Assembly (NCBI RefSeq): GCF_010020825.1
Contig: NZ_JAACJE010000001.1
Location: 2,852,001-2,916,000 of the forward strand
Direction of reading: 5' to 3'
Origin: Acidovorax sp. 210-6
GTDB taxonomy: Bacteria; Pseudomonadota; Gammaproteobacteria; Burkholderiales; Burkholderiaceae_C
Length of the DNA stretch: 64,000 nucleotides
The position numbers and the translations under genes are program-made. Position 1 is the first letter of the stretch; each line of letters begins with the position of its first letter. Below, in pieces: positions 48,796 to 58,056 of the stretch. The notes under the pieces were generated by a model. The model was not told where the DNA came from and searched no databases. It saw only the letters and a list, made by a program, of their open reading frames with translations.

Positions 48796-50356
48796 TCACG
48801 CGACCTTGCGCTCGCTCCCCGCCCAGAATGGCTCGCGCAGCGCCGTCTTGAGGATCTTCCCAGCGCCCGACAAAGGCAGCGCATCACGGAACTCGACACT
48901 GCGCGGGCACTTGTAAGGGGCAATCAACTGTTTGCAGTGCGCAATCAGTTCTTCGGCCTCGATGGATTGCCCCGGCTTGTTGACCACCACGGCATGAACG
49001 GACTCTCCCCATGCATCACTGGGTATGCCGATGACGGCACAACTGGCAACGCAGGGATGCTGGGCCAATGCGTTTTCAACCTCAGCGGAGAAAATGTTCT
49101 CACCGCCACTGATGATCATATCTTTGAGCCTGTCGGCAATGAAGATGAACCCGTCGTCGTCCATCCAGGCGCCATCGCCGGTATGCATCCATCCGTCGCG
49201 CAAGGCTTGCGCAGTGGCTTCGGGCTTGTTCCAGTATCCCTGCATCACGTTCGGCCCGCGCGCGATCACCTCCCCCACCGTGCCACGAGGCACCTCAGTC
49301 CCTGCGGCATCCACAATGCGTAATTCGACACAAAATCCTGCGCGCCCTGCCGCGCGCAGTTTGCCCAGATTGCGCCCCTCAGCGCTGTGGTAGTAAGCCG
49401 GATTGATAGTGGCCAAGGGAGAGAGTTCTGTCATACCGTAGGCCTGCGAGAAACCCACGCCGGGCAACGCCTCCATGGCACGATCCAAAACGGCCTCCGA
49501 AATCGGCGATGCCCCGTATGTGACCGACTTCAAGGAGCTCAGATCACGCATCTTCTTCATGGTCGGATGATCGACCATCATCTGGATCATGGTGGGCACC
49601 AACACCGCATGCGTGACGCGACAGCGCTCGATGGTGTCCAGCACAAGCTCCGGACTGAAAGCGGGCACGATCACATGAGTGTTTCCCTCCAGCCAATGCG
49701 CCATGGCCAGCCCCATGTCCGCCAAGTGGAACATGGGGGCTGCATGCAGATAGACGCTTCCTGGGTCGGCCATGCCTGCGGCCCGCACGGCCAAGCCCGA
49801 ACTGCACATGTTCGTATGACTCAGCATCACCCCTTTGGGAAATCCGGTCGTGCCCCCCGTGTAGAAAATTCCGGCCAAGTCCTCTCCGCGACGCACGGCG
49901 TCGGGCACGGGCATGGATTGGGCCAGCAACTGCTCATAGCCCATCATTCCATCAGGCACCGATCCTTCGCCGCAGTAGATTACGTCACGCACTACCAGCG
50001 CCTCTGCCCTAAGCTGCTTGACCATGGGCACGAACATGTCGTCGACCAGCAAAATGGTAGACCCGGAGTCATTGAGCGAATAGGCGATCTCGGCGGCAGA
50101 CCAGCGTATGTTGCAAGGATTGAGCGCGCCGCCCCCCCCAGGGCACCGCCATCTGGTATTCGAGGTAGCGATCGGAATTGAGTGCCAACATGGCCACCCG
50201 ATCGCCCGTTTGCATGCCCATCTGCTGCAACGCTCCCGCCAGCCGTGCGACGCGACGGATGAATTCACGGAACGTATGTTGCCGCTCGCCGAATTGAACG
50301 GCGATTCGGTTGGGATGCAGCTGCGCTGCACGGTGTAGGGCTTGCGTCAAGTACAT
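48796..50356 (-). pseudogene. AMP-dependent acyl-CoA ligase, frameshifted at a G8 tract
   Basis: The N-terminus (MYLTQALHRAAQLHPNRIAV to about residue 75) and the rest of the protein lie in different frames. They meet at eight consecutive C on the plus strand (50132-50139). Deleting one base restores VPWGGGALNPCNIRWSAAEI. The body has the AMP-binding signature YTGGTTGFPKGVMLSH, the adenylate motif YGMTEL and the hinge DRLKDMIISGGENI. Such ligases activate a carboxylic acid to its CoA thioester. The error may be a sequencing slip or phase variation. It likely belongs with the enoyl-CoA hydratase and aldehyde dehydrogenase genes nearby. Confidence 0.88.
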
Positions 50357-51113
50357 AGATCTGTCTCCTGGTGGCCAGCATGGTTCATGCCTTTTCTTGT
50401 CGAGAGAAGCCTAGTAGTTACCGCCAATCGAAGCGATTGCAAAACACGGCTATCGGCTGACAGTTCACATCAACTTGCAGCACCCGCCTCCCCCATGAAT
50501 GCCTTGCCATTCATGATTTCCATCATCCTTGTGGACAACAAGTTGTAAGGCGCGCGAACGAGAAGATTGAAGGTCGATGCGTTCTTGGACGATGCCGGGA
50601 TCGCGCCAGAAAGTGGCGCGCGGCGATCAGTTCGGTTCGTTGCTGCGCTTCACCGACCCCACGGCACAATGGCCCTACTTTCTGACAGAGCTGTTGTTGC
50701 GCATCCCCTGGAGGCTGGTGGTCGACTGGCCGACGAAAAGTTGCCTGTCGAGCGACTCGACTTTGCCAACGGCCAGACATGTCCACGACGGCTGCCGCGA
50801 TGCATAGCCTCAGATGCGACCGGCGGCCGAAGGAGCATCATCCCAAGCACTGCAGGAATCTTTGCGTCGCGACGTGAGCGTCATGCGGCTCAATCCACTG
50901 CCGACTCGCTGGCTCAACTGGTTCTACTAGATGAGCCCGTGCCGCGCTCCTTTGCTTCCGCCTGATGCGAGAGTGCAGCCAACGCAGCTACAGCCCGACG
51001 CGCCAGCCGTGTCAGGCAATGGAGCTCAGCTGCCGACATGAAGTGAAGTGTCTACACAATGGCTGGACTACCAGTCAAGCTTGACAGTCACATACGCCAC
51101 GTTACGGCGAGAA
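50357..51113. other. 757-bp region without a supported gene
   Basis: Frames of up to 132 codons exist on both strands but have no family features or ribosome binding sites. A small hairpin ATGAATG/CATTCAT is at about 50495-50515. It separates the leftward ligase from the leftward TetR gene. Confidence 0.4.
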
Positions 51114-51797
51114 CTAGTCTTCTCCCTGGGGTCGAATGCCTCTGGCCAGAAGACTGATGAACACTTCTGCAACTTGATCACCTGTCAGTGTTCCATCGGC
51201 GTGGTACCACTGTGAAATGGAACCGATCGCCCCCATGAACCAGAAGACAGCCAATCTAGCATCGCAGGGGACGATCGAGCCATCTTCCACCCCCTCCTCA
51301 AGAATCTTGCGAAGCTGAAGATCGAACTTCCGGCGCCTCAGTGTGATCTTTTTTCGGTCTGCAGGTGTCATCGCAGAGAAATCGTGCAAGATCGCCGGAG
51401 CCCCCATCTGGTCCGTCAAGTGCGAGATGTAGTTCTTCATGAACGCAATGATCCGACCGTACCCAGTAGCCTCCGAGGCGATAGCGTCCTTGAGCACCTG
51501 ATCGCCAATCTTCATTGCCAGTTCATGACACTCGTAGATCAACTCCTGCTTGTTCTTGAAATAGTAGTACAGCGCAGGTTTGCTGACATTCAATGCCTTG
51601 GCGATCTCGTCAAGTGACACGTTTTGGGACCCATGGCGGCCAAAGGCCCTCGATGCCTCGGCGATCACGGCCTGCCTTTTCAGCTTGTGCTGCTCGTTAG
51701 CGCTGCTGACTGCGTTATTCCACCTAGCGACTTTGGCGGGTCGTGTGGTGCCTACACGCGTCTGCGACTTCGGCTCGGCGTCGGTGGACTGACTCAT
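51114..51797 (-). CDS. TetR-family repressor
   Basis: A 227-residue TetR regulator. The helix-turn-helix is VSLDEIAKALNVSKPALYYY followed by FKNKQELIYE. The C-terminal domain (FMKNYISHLTDQMGAPAILH) matches TetR_C-type ligand-binding domains of fatty-acid and acyl-CoA-metabolism repressors. It is divergent from the enoyl-CoA hydratase gene, 344 bp apart, and so is its likely regulator. A basic lysine-rich tail precedes the HTH. Confidence 0.9.
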   Translation of the reverse strand: MSQSTDAEPKSQTRVGTTRPAKVARWNNAVSSANEQHKLKRQAVIAEASRAFGRHGSQNVSLDEIAKALNVSKPALYYYFKNKQELIYECHELAMKIGDQVLKDAIASEATGYGRIIAFMKNYISHLTDQMGAPAILHDFSAMTPADRKKITLRRRKFDLQLRKILEEGVEDGSIVPCDARLAVFWFMGAIGSISQWYHADGTLTGDQVAEVFISLLARGIRPQGED

Positions 51798-52036
51798 AAA
51801 GATTGGTTTTTTTGCCTTGCGGAAAGGGCAAAGTTACTTAAAGGGGCATGATAGCAAGAGGGCAAGACGCGAACACTTCGCCGCACCCGCACCCTCATCA
51901 CCAGGCTCCTTCAGCGTACTGCCTCTTCCTTCTCACCCATCGGGTGAGTTTGCTTGATCAGATCCAAGCCTCGCGAGCCATGACATTGCAGCCCGTCAGC
52001 TCGAACCAGCTACCGCCATCGATTCTATTTTACTTT

Positions 52037-52048
52037 AGAGTCAACTCT
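52037..52048. promoter_or_regulatory. Short inverted repeat, candidate TetR operator
   Basis: AGAGT-CA-ACTCT lies about 94 bp upstream of the enoyl-CoA hydratase ATG. It may be a half of the operator of the divergent TetR regulator. The rest of 51798-52141 shows no gene. Confidence 0.35.
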
Positions 52049-52141
52049 TTTTCCGTCCAGTAAGGGAAATTACCAGTTCTCACCCTGGACATCGAGAAGA
52101 AGAATCCGAGGGTTGCAAAGAAATGCCTGTGAAGGAGAGAG

Positions 52142-52924
52142 ATGCCAGATCCAGTGGTGGTTTCCGAAGTGCGGAATCGGTCTCTGTGGATCCGATTGAA
52201 CCGACCGGAGGCAATGAACTCGCTCTCGCCGTCAGTGCTAAAAGCTGTCGACAAGGCGCTGGACGAAGCACTTGAACAAGCTGATGTCATGACGGTAGTG
52301 CTCACTGGCACCGGTCGTGCCTTCTGCGCAGGTGCCGACCTCAAGTACATCAACGACCAACTGGGCGATCGCGGCACTAGTGGGTTTCTGGAAAGCGTCC
52401 AGCGCACCACGAATCGCTTGGATCGATTCCCCAAGCCCATCATCGCCGCGCTCAACGGATTGACTCTTGCCGGCGGCCTTGAGCTTGTGCTGTGCTGCGA
52501 CTTGGTCATTGCAGCCCGCAGCGCGAGGATTGGCGACGCGCACGCCAACTACGGCCTACTTCCCGGTGGCGGCGCGTCGGTTCGCCTCCCCCGAACCATT
52601 GGCCTCACACGCGCGAAATATCTCCTTTACACCGGCGAGTTCGTGACGGCCGAGGAAATGCGGGAGGCCGGTTTGGTCAACCGGGTCGTGGACGATGCGC
52701 AACTGGAAGCGACAACCCAAGAAGTCGCGGACTTGATAGCCACCAAGAGTCCACTGGGCCTGCGTCGCATGAAGGCGCTGATAGATGATGGACTCGACCA
52801 GCCCGAGGACACGGCACTTCGCCTTGAATCGCTGGCCTCCGAGGTTCACACCCTCAGTTCCGACTTCCGGGAGGGACTGCAGGCTTTCGAGGCGAAACGT
52901 CCGCCCCGGTTCACCGGCAAGTGA
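52142..52924 (+). CDS. Enoyl-CoA hydratase/isomerase-family protein lacking one catalytic Glu
   Basis: A 260-residue crotonase-fold protein. The CoA-binding and oxyanion-hole segments FCAGAD (61-66) and NGLTLAGGLEL are present. The first catalytic glutamate is Glu114 (GGLEL). The second, usually in the P-E-x-x-x-G pattern, is replaced: IGDAHANYGLLPGGG has His134 where Glu is expected. It may therefore be an isomerase or thioesterase-like member and not a hydratase. GAAGGAGAG precedes the ATG. It is divergent from the TetR gene. Confidence 0.88.
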   Translation: MPDPVVVSEVRNRSLWIRLNRPEAMNSLSPSVLKAVDKALDEALEQADVMTVVLTGTGRAFCAGADLKYINDQLGDRGTSGFLESVQRTTNRLDRFPKPIIAALNGLTLAGGLELVLCCDLVIAARSARIGDAHANYGLLPGGGASVRLPRTIGLTRAKYLLYTGEFVTAEEMREAGLVNRVVDDAQLEATTQEVADLIATKSPLGLRRMKALIDDGLDQPEDTALRLESLASEVHTLSSDFREGLQAFEAKRPPRFTGK

Positions 52925-53122
52925 CCCCGCAGCCTAGTCATGAACATGCACCGTAGATACGAGGCACTTCAATGTCTTTTATTCGACGCCTATCGGCTGG
53001 TACCAGTTATTCGGACTGTTCCTTTCCGCGCTGCATTGACCCGATTGGCTCATGACTGCCCCGTTCAAGCACGGGCCATAGAAACGACTACTCCATCCCC
53101 TCTTACTTCAAGCTAAACCAAA

Positions 53123-54094
53123 ATGAATCTGCAGCAACTCAAGGCGCGTTTGCGCCTACCAGTGATCGCATCGCCGATGTTCATCGTGTCCTATCCCGAA
53201 CTGGTCATTGCCCAGTGCAAGGCTGGCATCATCGGATCCTTCCCCGCGCTCAATGCGCGTCCCGCGCATGTACTGGACGAGTGGCTGAACCGCATCACCA
53301 CCGAGTTGGCCGAATACGACCGCCTGCATCCCGAGCAGCCTTCAGCGCCCTTTGCAGTCAACCAGATCGTGCATAAGACCAACGAGCGCTTGCACCAGGA
53401 CATGGAGCTGTGCGTCAAATACAAGGTGCCGCTGGTGATCACCTCGATGGGTGCGCAGACTACGGTCAACGACGCGGTGCATTCCTACGGGGGCTTGGTG
53501 ATGCACGACGTGATCAACCAGAAGTTTGCCCGTAAAGCGATTGAAAAAGGCGCCGACGGCCTGGTTCTGGTGGCCACGGGCGCGGGTGGCCACGCTGGTC
53601 GCCAGTCGCCCTTCGCCTTGGTTCAGGAGACACGCGCCTGGTTCGATGGTCCGATCGCGCTATCGGGCTCCATTGCCCACGGCTCCTCCATCCTCGCAGC
53701 CGAAGCCATGGGTGCCGACTTTGCCTATATCGGTTCGGCGTTCATTGCGACGCAGGAAGCCCATGCGCAGCCCGAGTACAAGAAGGCAGTCATCGAAGGC
53801 AGTGCTGAAGACATCGTCTACACCGACTTCTTCACGGGCGTTTGGGGTAACTACCTTGGCCCGTCCATCGTCGCCGCCGGCATGGATCCGCAGAACATGC
53901 CAAGTGCTCACCCTTCCGACATGGATTTCGGCGGCCCGGAAGGCGGTCCCAAAGTCAAGGCATGGAAGGACGTCTGGGGCTGCGGTCAGGGCATCGGTGT
54001 GCTGCACGACATCCCGTCGGCAGGCGAGTTGATCCAGCGCTTTGCCGATCAGTACCTTGCGGCCCAACAGCGCCTCGACCGACGGGTCGCCTGA
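53123..54094 (+). CDS. Nitronate monooxygenase (2-nitropropane dioxygenase family)
   Basis: A 323-residue FMN-dependent TIM-barrel protein. PVIASPMFIVSYPELVIAQC at the start and the GAGGHAG (153-159) phosphate/FMN loop with His157 are typical of the family. ADFAYIGSAFIATQEAHAQP forms the C-terminal FMN phosphate site. The enzyme oxidises alkyl nitronates, but related proteins act as enoyl reductases in acyl-CoA pathways. It lies between an enoyl-CoA hydratase-like gene and an aldehyde dehydrogenase gene, which favours a role in a catabolic route. Confidence 0.85.
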   Translation: MNLQQLKARLRLPVIASPMFIVSYPELVIAQCKAGIIGSFPALNARPAHVLDEWLNRITTELAEYDRLHPEQPSAPFAVNQIVHKTNERLHQDMELCVKYKVPLVITSMGAQTTVNDAVHSYGGLVMHDVINQKFARKAIEKGADGLVLVATGAGGHAGRQSPFALVQETRAWFDGPIALSGSIAHGSSILAAEAMGADFAYIGSAFIATQEAHAQPEYKKAVIEGSAEDIVYTDFFTGVWGNYLGPSIVAAGMDPQNMPSAHPSDMDFGGPEGGPKVKAWKDVWGCGQGIGVLHDIPSAGELIQRFADQYLAAQQRLDRRVA

Positions 54095-54448
54095 GTCACT
54101 GTACAACGCCGAAGTCATTCACGAAGACCTTGTTGGGTCAAAGACTCGAATGAGTCATGCTTGACCTTCTGATCGATAGAGGGTGGCACCCATTTTTCCG
54201 CTCAACAACCCTCCCGCGAAAGAGTCCTGAACTGCCTAAGCGTAACCCAATCTGCCTCCCGCCTTTATTCCACCTTGGCTGAATGCTATGAATTCAAGAG
54301 CATTTGGCAACGCCAGGAAATTGAGGTCTTTTGCCAGCCCAGCGAGACGTTCCGTCATTGTCCCGTTGGAGACCGGGTTGTAGCATTTCTGTGCTGAATA
54401 CGCATGCATTCCATATTCCGCACAACACTGCAACAACAGGAGACAAAT
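54095..54448. other. 354-bp spacer before the aldehyde dehydrogenase
   Basis: No gene is supported. The sequence has lower GC than its neighbours and probably carries the promoter of the aldehyde dehydrogenase. Confidence 0.4.
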
Positions 54449-55852
54449 ATGGCGAATTACAAGCTGCTCATCAACGGTGAACTGGTCGATGGCGCTTCCA
54501 CCATGGAAGTCATCAACCCCGCAACCGAAACGGTACTGGCCCTGTGCCCCCGCGCCGACGAGGCGCAAATGGAGGCCGCCATTCAAGCGGCAAAAGCCGC
54601 CTTTCCAGCCTGGTCTCGCCGCCCCATCGCGCAGCGCAGGGAAATGTTGCTGAAACTCGCTGACGCGATGGATGCGCAACAAAACGATTTGGCGCGCGTG
54701 CTGACCCAGGAGCAAGGTAAACCGCTCGGCGAAGCCACGACCGAGGTTTTATGGACGGCTCTATTCATCCGTGGCATTGCCAGCCAGGAACTGCCGGTCA
54801 AGATTCTTGAAGACAACGAGACCATGCGCGTTGAGCAGCACCGGCTACCGCTGGGTGTGGTGGGCGCCATCATTCCCTGGAATTTCCCACTGCTGCTGAT
54901 GGCATTCAAATTGCCCGCCGCCCTGCTGGCTGGCAACACGATCATTATCAAGCCAGCCCCCACCACGCCTTTGGCCACCTTGAAGATTGGCGAGATCATG
55001 GCCGGCATTTTCCCGGCGGGCGTGGTCAACGTCGTCACCGACCAGAATGACCTGGGCGGCTATCTGACCCAGCACCCGGACGTGGCGAAGATCTCGTTCA
55101 CAGGCTCATCCGCCACTGGGAAGAAAGTGATGGCATCCGCCGCAACCTCCCTCAAGCGCCTGACCCTGGAGCTGGGTGGGAATGATGCCGCCATCGTCCT
55201 GCCGGGCGCTGACCCGGCCAGCGTTGCCCAAGGCATCTTCAATGGGGCCTTTTTGAATGCCGGGCAGGTCTGCATCGCGGTCAAACGCGCTTATGTGCAT
55301 GAATCAATTTATGACGATGTGGTTGACCGCCTCGCAGCCCTGGCAAAACAGGTGGTGGTCGGCAACGGATTGGACCAGGGCACCACGATGGGGCCCATAC
55401 AAAACCGCATGCAATATGCAAAGCTCAAGGAATTCCTGGAAATAGCCAGGAAGGATGGCCGTATCGTGGCAGGCGGCGAAGCCGAGGGCCAAGCCGGATT
55501 CTTCATCCGTCCAACCATTGTGGCCGATATTAAGAATAGCTCGCGCCTGGTTCAGGAAGAGCAGTTCGGACCGGTCTTGCCTGTCATCAAATATTCCGAC
55601 CCTGAAGAAGCACTGACCAGCGCAAACGATTCTCCCTGGGGTTTGGGCGGTTCCGTCTGGGGAGCGGATAGAGAAAAAGCGCGCGAGATTGCGTTGCGGA
55701 TGTATTCAGGCACGACCTGGATCAACAAGCATCTTGATATTGGCCCCGCAATTCCCGTTTGCGGCGCCAAACAATCTGGAATGGGCGGAGAGCTGGCCGA
55801 GGAAGGATTGCTGGAATTCACGCAGCTTCATATCATCAACGAAGCCCGCTGA
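54449..55852 (+). CDS. NAD(P)-dependent aldehyde dehydrogenase
   Basis: A 467-residue aldehyde dehydrogenase that oxidises an aldehyde to its acid. The cofactor-site segment is PWNFPLLL (143-150), the catalytic general base is Glu241 in LELGGND, and the nucleophile is Cys275 in NAGQVCIAV. The start MANYKLLINGEL follows CAGGAGACA; an upstream in-frame ATG at 54404 lacks a site. Codon use is less GC-biased than in the flanking genes, which hints at separate acquisition. The substrate is unknown. Confidence 0.92.
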   Translation: MANYKLLINGELVDGASTMEVINPATETVLALCPRADEAQMEAAIQAAKAAFPAWSRRPIAQRREMLLKLADAMDAQQNDLARVLTQEQGKPLGEATTEVLWTALFIRGIASQELPVKILEDNETMRVEQHRLPLGVVGAIIPWNFPLLLMAFKLPAALLAGNTIIIKPAPTTPLATLKIGEIMAGIFPAGVVNVVTDQNDLGGYLTQHPDVAKISFTGSSATGKKVMASAATSLKRLTLELGGNDAAIVLPGADPASVAQGIFNGAFLNAGQVCIAVKRAYVHESIYDDVVDRLAALAKQVVVGNGLDQGTTMGPIQNRMQYAKLKEFLEIARKDGRIVAGGEAEGQAGFFIRPTIVADIKNSSRLVQEEQFGPVLPVIKYSDPEEALTSANDSPWGLGGSVWGADREKAREIALRMYSGTTWINKHLDIGPAIPVCGAKQSGMGGELAEEGLLEFTQLHIINEAR

Positions 55853-55923
55853 TTTTCATGGGTTGAACCTGGGGATTCTCTCTACGAATCCCCAGGACGC
55901 AGCGCTACTTTGGCCCGCCGCCC

Positions 55924-56694
55924 TCAAAGCGATGAGCACAAATGCCCGCCGTCCACCGGCACGCAGGCGCCGGTCATCCACGACCCGGCCTCGGTCGCGA
56001 GCAGCAGGAACAGGCCGTTCAGCTCTTCCGGTTTGCCCAGGCGGCGCATCGGGACGCGCTGGATGAGCGCCTTGCCATAGGCGGTGTCCCACATGGCGTC
56101 GGTCATCTCGGTGCTGATGTAGCCCGGCTCGATGGCATTGACACGGATGCCGTGGCGCGCCCATTCGAGCGCCAGGCTCTTGGTCATGTGTACCACTGCG
56201 GCCTTGGACGTGGCATACAGCATGGCGCCCGGCATCACGCGCTCGCCCAGGATGGATGCGATGTTGATGATGGAGCCGCCCCGCCCGGCATCCACCCAGC
56301 GCTGCGCGGCACGCGCGGCCACCAGCCACACGCCGCGCACGTTGGTCGCCATCAGCGCATCGAAGTCGGCGGCAGGCAGCGTGAGCGACAGGCCGTCGTT
56401 GGCAGCCCCGGCGTTGTTGACCACCACGTCGAGCGTGACGCCCAAGGCGTCCAGTTCGGCAAAGGCGCCGTCGATGGACTGCTCGGAAGCCACATCCATT
56501 TCCAGCACCGTGACTTGCAGCGCACCGAGTTTTTCGAGTTCCAGCGCGAGCTTGTCGAGCCGGGCCTTGCGCCGCGCCGCGATCACCACCTTGGCCTTGC
56601 AACCGGCGGCCAGCCGGGCAAAGTTTTCGCCCAGGCCCGACGAGGCCCCCGTGACCAGCACCTGCTTGCTGGCCAGCATTGCACCCAGATCCAT
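55924..56694 (-). CDS. Short-chain dehydrogenase/reductase
   Basis: A 256-residue classical SDR. The NAD(P)-binding motif is TGASSGLG (15-22), the structural NNAG is at 93-96, and the catalytic triad is Ser147, Tyr160 and Lys164 (LYATSK). GAGGAGACGCT gives a good ribosome binding site. It likely oxidises a 3-hydroxyacyl-CoA or a related alcohol. It is divergent from the AraC gene and so may be controlled by it, complementing the operon at 58057-63957, which otherwise lacks a 3-hydroxyacyl-CoA dehydrogenase. Confidence 0.9.
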   Translation of the reverse strand: MDLGAMLASKQVLVTGASSGLGENFARLAAGCKAKVVIAARRKARLDKLALELEKLGALQVTVLEMDVASEQSIDGAFAELDALGVTLDVVVNNAGAANDGLSLTLPAADFDALMATNVRGVWLVAARAAQRWVDAGRGGSIINIASILGERVMPGAMLYATSKAAVVHMTKSLALEWARHGIRVNAIEPGYISTEMTDAMWDTAYGKALIQRVPMRRLGKPEELNGLFLLLATEAGSWMTGACVPVDGGHLCSSL

Positions 56695-56958
56695 AGCGTC
56701 TCCTCTTCAGCGTTCACCATCGATGTCGCGAGGTTAGCGCAGGGCCCTCCGGCTATGGGGATGCCGCCTGCCTGCATCCGTCAAAAGAGGCTTCTTGTCA
56801 GCCGATAGAGACGATCCGTCATTGCCGCACCAAACACCGTTTCCTACGATCGCCTGCATCCCTTGAGGCACCCGGAGCGTCGCACAAAAGCACGCCACGG
56901 TGCCGACGCTCCGGCCCGATGGGCCAAGGCGTTGAGGGGCAAGTTCTGGAGACAACAA

Positions 56959-58002
56959 ATGCTGCAACAGTCCGCCATGGAGTTGTCCATCGGCCATGTA
57001 GATGTGATGGAAACGGTCCTTGAAGGCCGCTTCCAGCACTGGGATCTTTCTTCCCCGGCAAAGCCTGCCGCAGTCCAGGCGACGCTGCAACGGCACGAAT
57101 TCGCCGGGGCTTTCCTTGTGCATACCGTGACCGAACCCGGCGTCGGCCAGCTTCTGTCTGGACATTCGCCATTCGATGAGGTGCTCTGCCTGGGGCTGCA
57201 GCTGAACCTGAGCGGCCGGGTGCAGTTGCAGCAGTGGGATGCACCGGTTTGCGAGGGCGAAATGTTCCTCTGGCGCACCGACCAGCGGCAGGACCATGAG
57301 GTGCTGGAGCGCACCCACAGCGTGTCGCTGATGATTCCCTGGCAGCTCATGCGCGAGCAGCTGCCGAGGCGCAAGCAGCCGCCGACAGCCTGCCGCATGG
57401 ATAGCCGCACAGGCGTGGGGGCGCTGTTGAGCCAGCACCTGATGGGGCTGGCCAAGGAGCTTGGCGCCATGCCGCCCTCTGCACACCTTGCCCTGTGCCG
57501 CACGGTGATAGGGCTGCTGGATCTTGCGTTGCCAGAGCCGGAGAGCGCCACCCGGTTCACGGCCATGGCCGCGTTGCGCGAACGGGCGCTGGCCTACATC
57601 GCCCAGCATTTGCACGAGGATGACCTGAGCCCGGCACGCATCGCCGCCGCGCTCGGCATTTCGCGGCGCTACCTGCACGCGCTGTTTGCGCAGGGCGACA
57701 CCACGGTGGTCGGCCACATCCTGGAAAGCCGGTTGCAGGCGTGCTGGCGGGCACTGATTGACCCGGCCTGCAGGCACCAGCAAATCTCGCAGATCGCCTT
57801 CCACTGGGGCTTCAACTCCACCAGCCACTTTTGCCGCGCATTCAAGCAACGCTTTGGGATGCCGCCCAGCGATGCGCGCGGGATGGGAGTCCATGGCCCG
57901 GCCATGGGCCAGGCCCGGCCAGCCGGGTTTTCCCTTGTGCACGCAAAGTCACTCGCCATGCGCTGGCGGGCAAGACGTGCATGGGCTGAATGCCGACGAT
58001 AG
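56959..58002 (+). CDS. AraC-family regulator
   Basis: A 347-residue regulator. The C-terminal DNA-binding domain has LSPARIAAALGISRRYLHAL and QISQIAFHWGFNSTSHFCRA, the two helix-turn-helices of the AraC/XylS family. The N-terminal region (residues ~30-180) is a cupin-like sensor similar to AraC-binding-like domains. GGAG eight bases before the ATG at 56959 decides the start over the in-frame ATG at 56863. A low-complexity basic tail follows the domain. It probably activates the acyl-CoA operon that starts 54 bp downstream. Confidence 0.88.
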   Translation: MLQQSAMELSIGHVDVMETVLEGRFQHWDLSSPAKPAAVQATLQRHEFAGAFLVHTVTEPGVGQLLSGHSPFDEVLCLGLQLNLSGRVQLQQWDAPVCEGEMFLWRTDQRQDHEVLERTHSVSLMIPWQLMREQLPRRKQPPTACRMDSRTGVGALLSQHLMGLAKELGAMPPSAHLALCRTVIGLLDLALPEPESATRFTAMAALRERALAYIAQHLHEDDLSPARIAAALGISRRYLHALFAQGDTTVVGHILESRLQACWRALIDPACRHQQISQIAFHWGFNSTSHFCRAFKQRFGMPPSDARGMGVHGPAMGQARPAGFSLVHAKSLAMRWRARRAWAECRR

Positions 58003-58056
58003 GCCAAGTCTTCCACCCTTCACCTTCACAGCACCCACTTTCCGAGGAACGCCCCC

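Noticed and set aside
50567-50965. 132-codon plus-strand frame
   Set aside because: It has no conserved motif or ribosome binding site, and equally long frames exist on the other strand.
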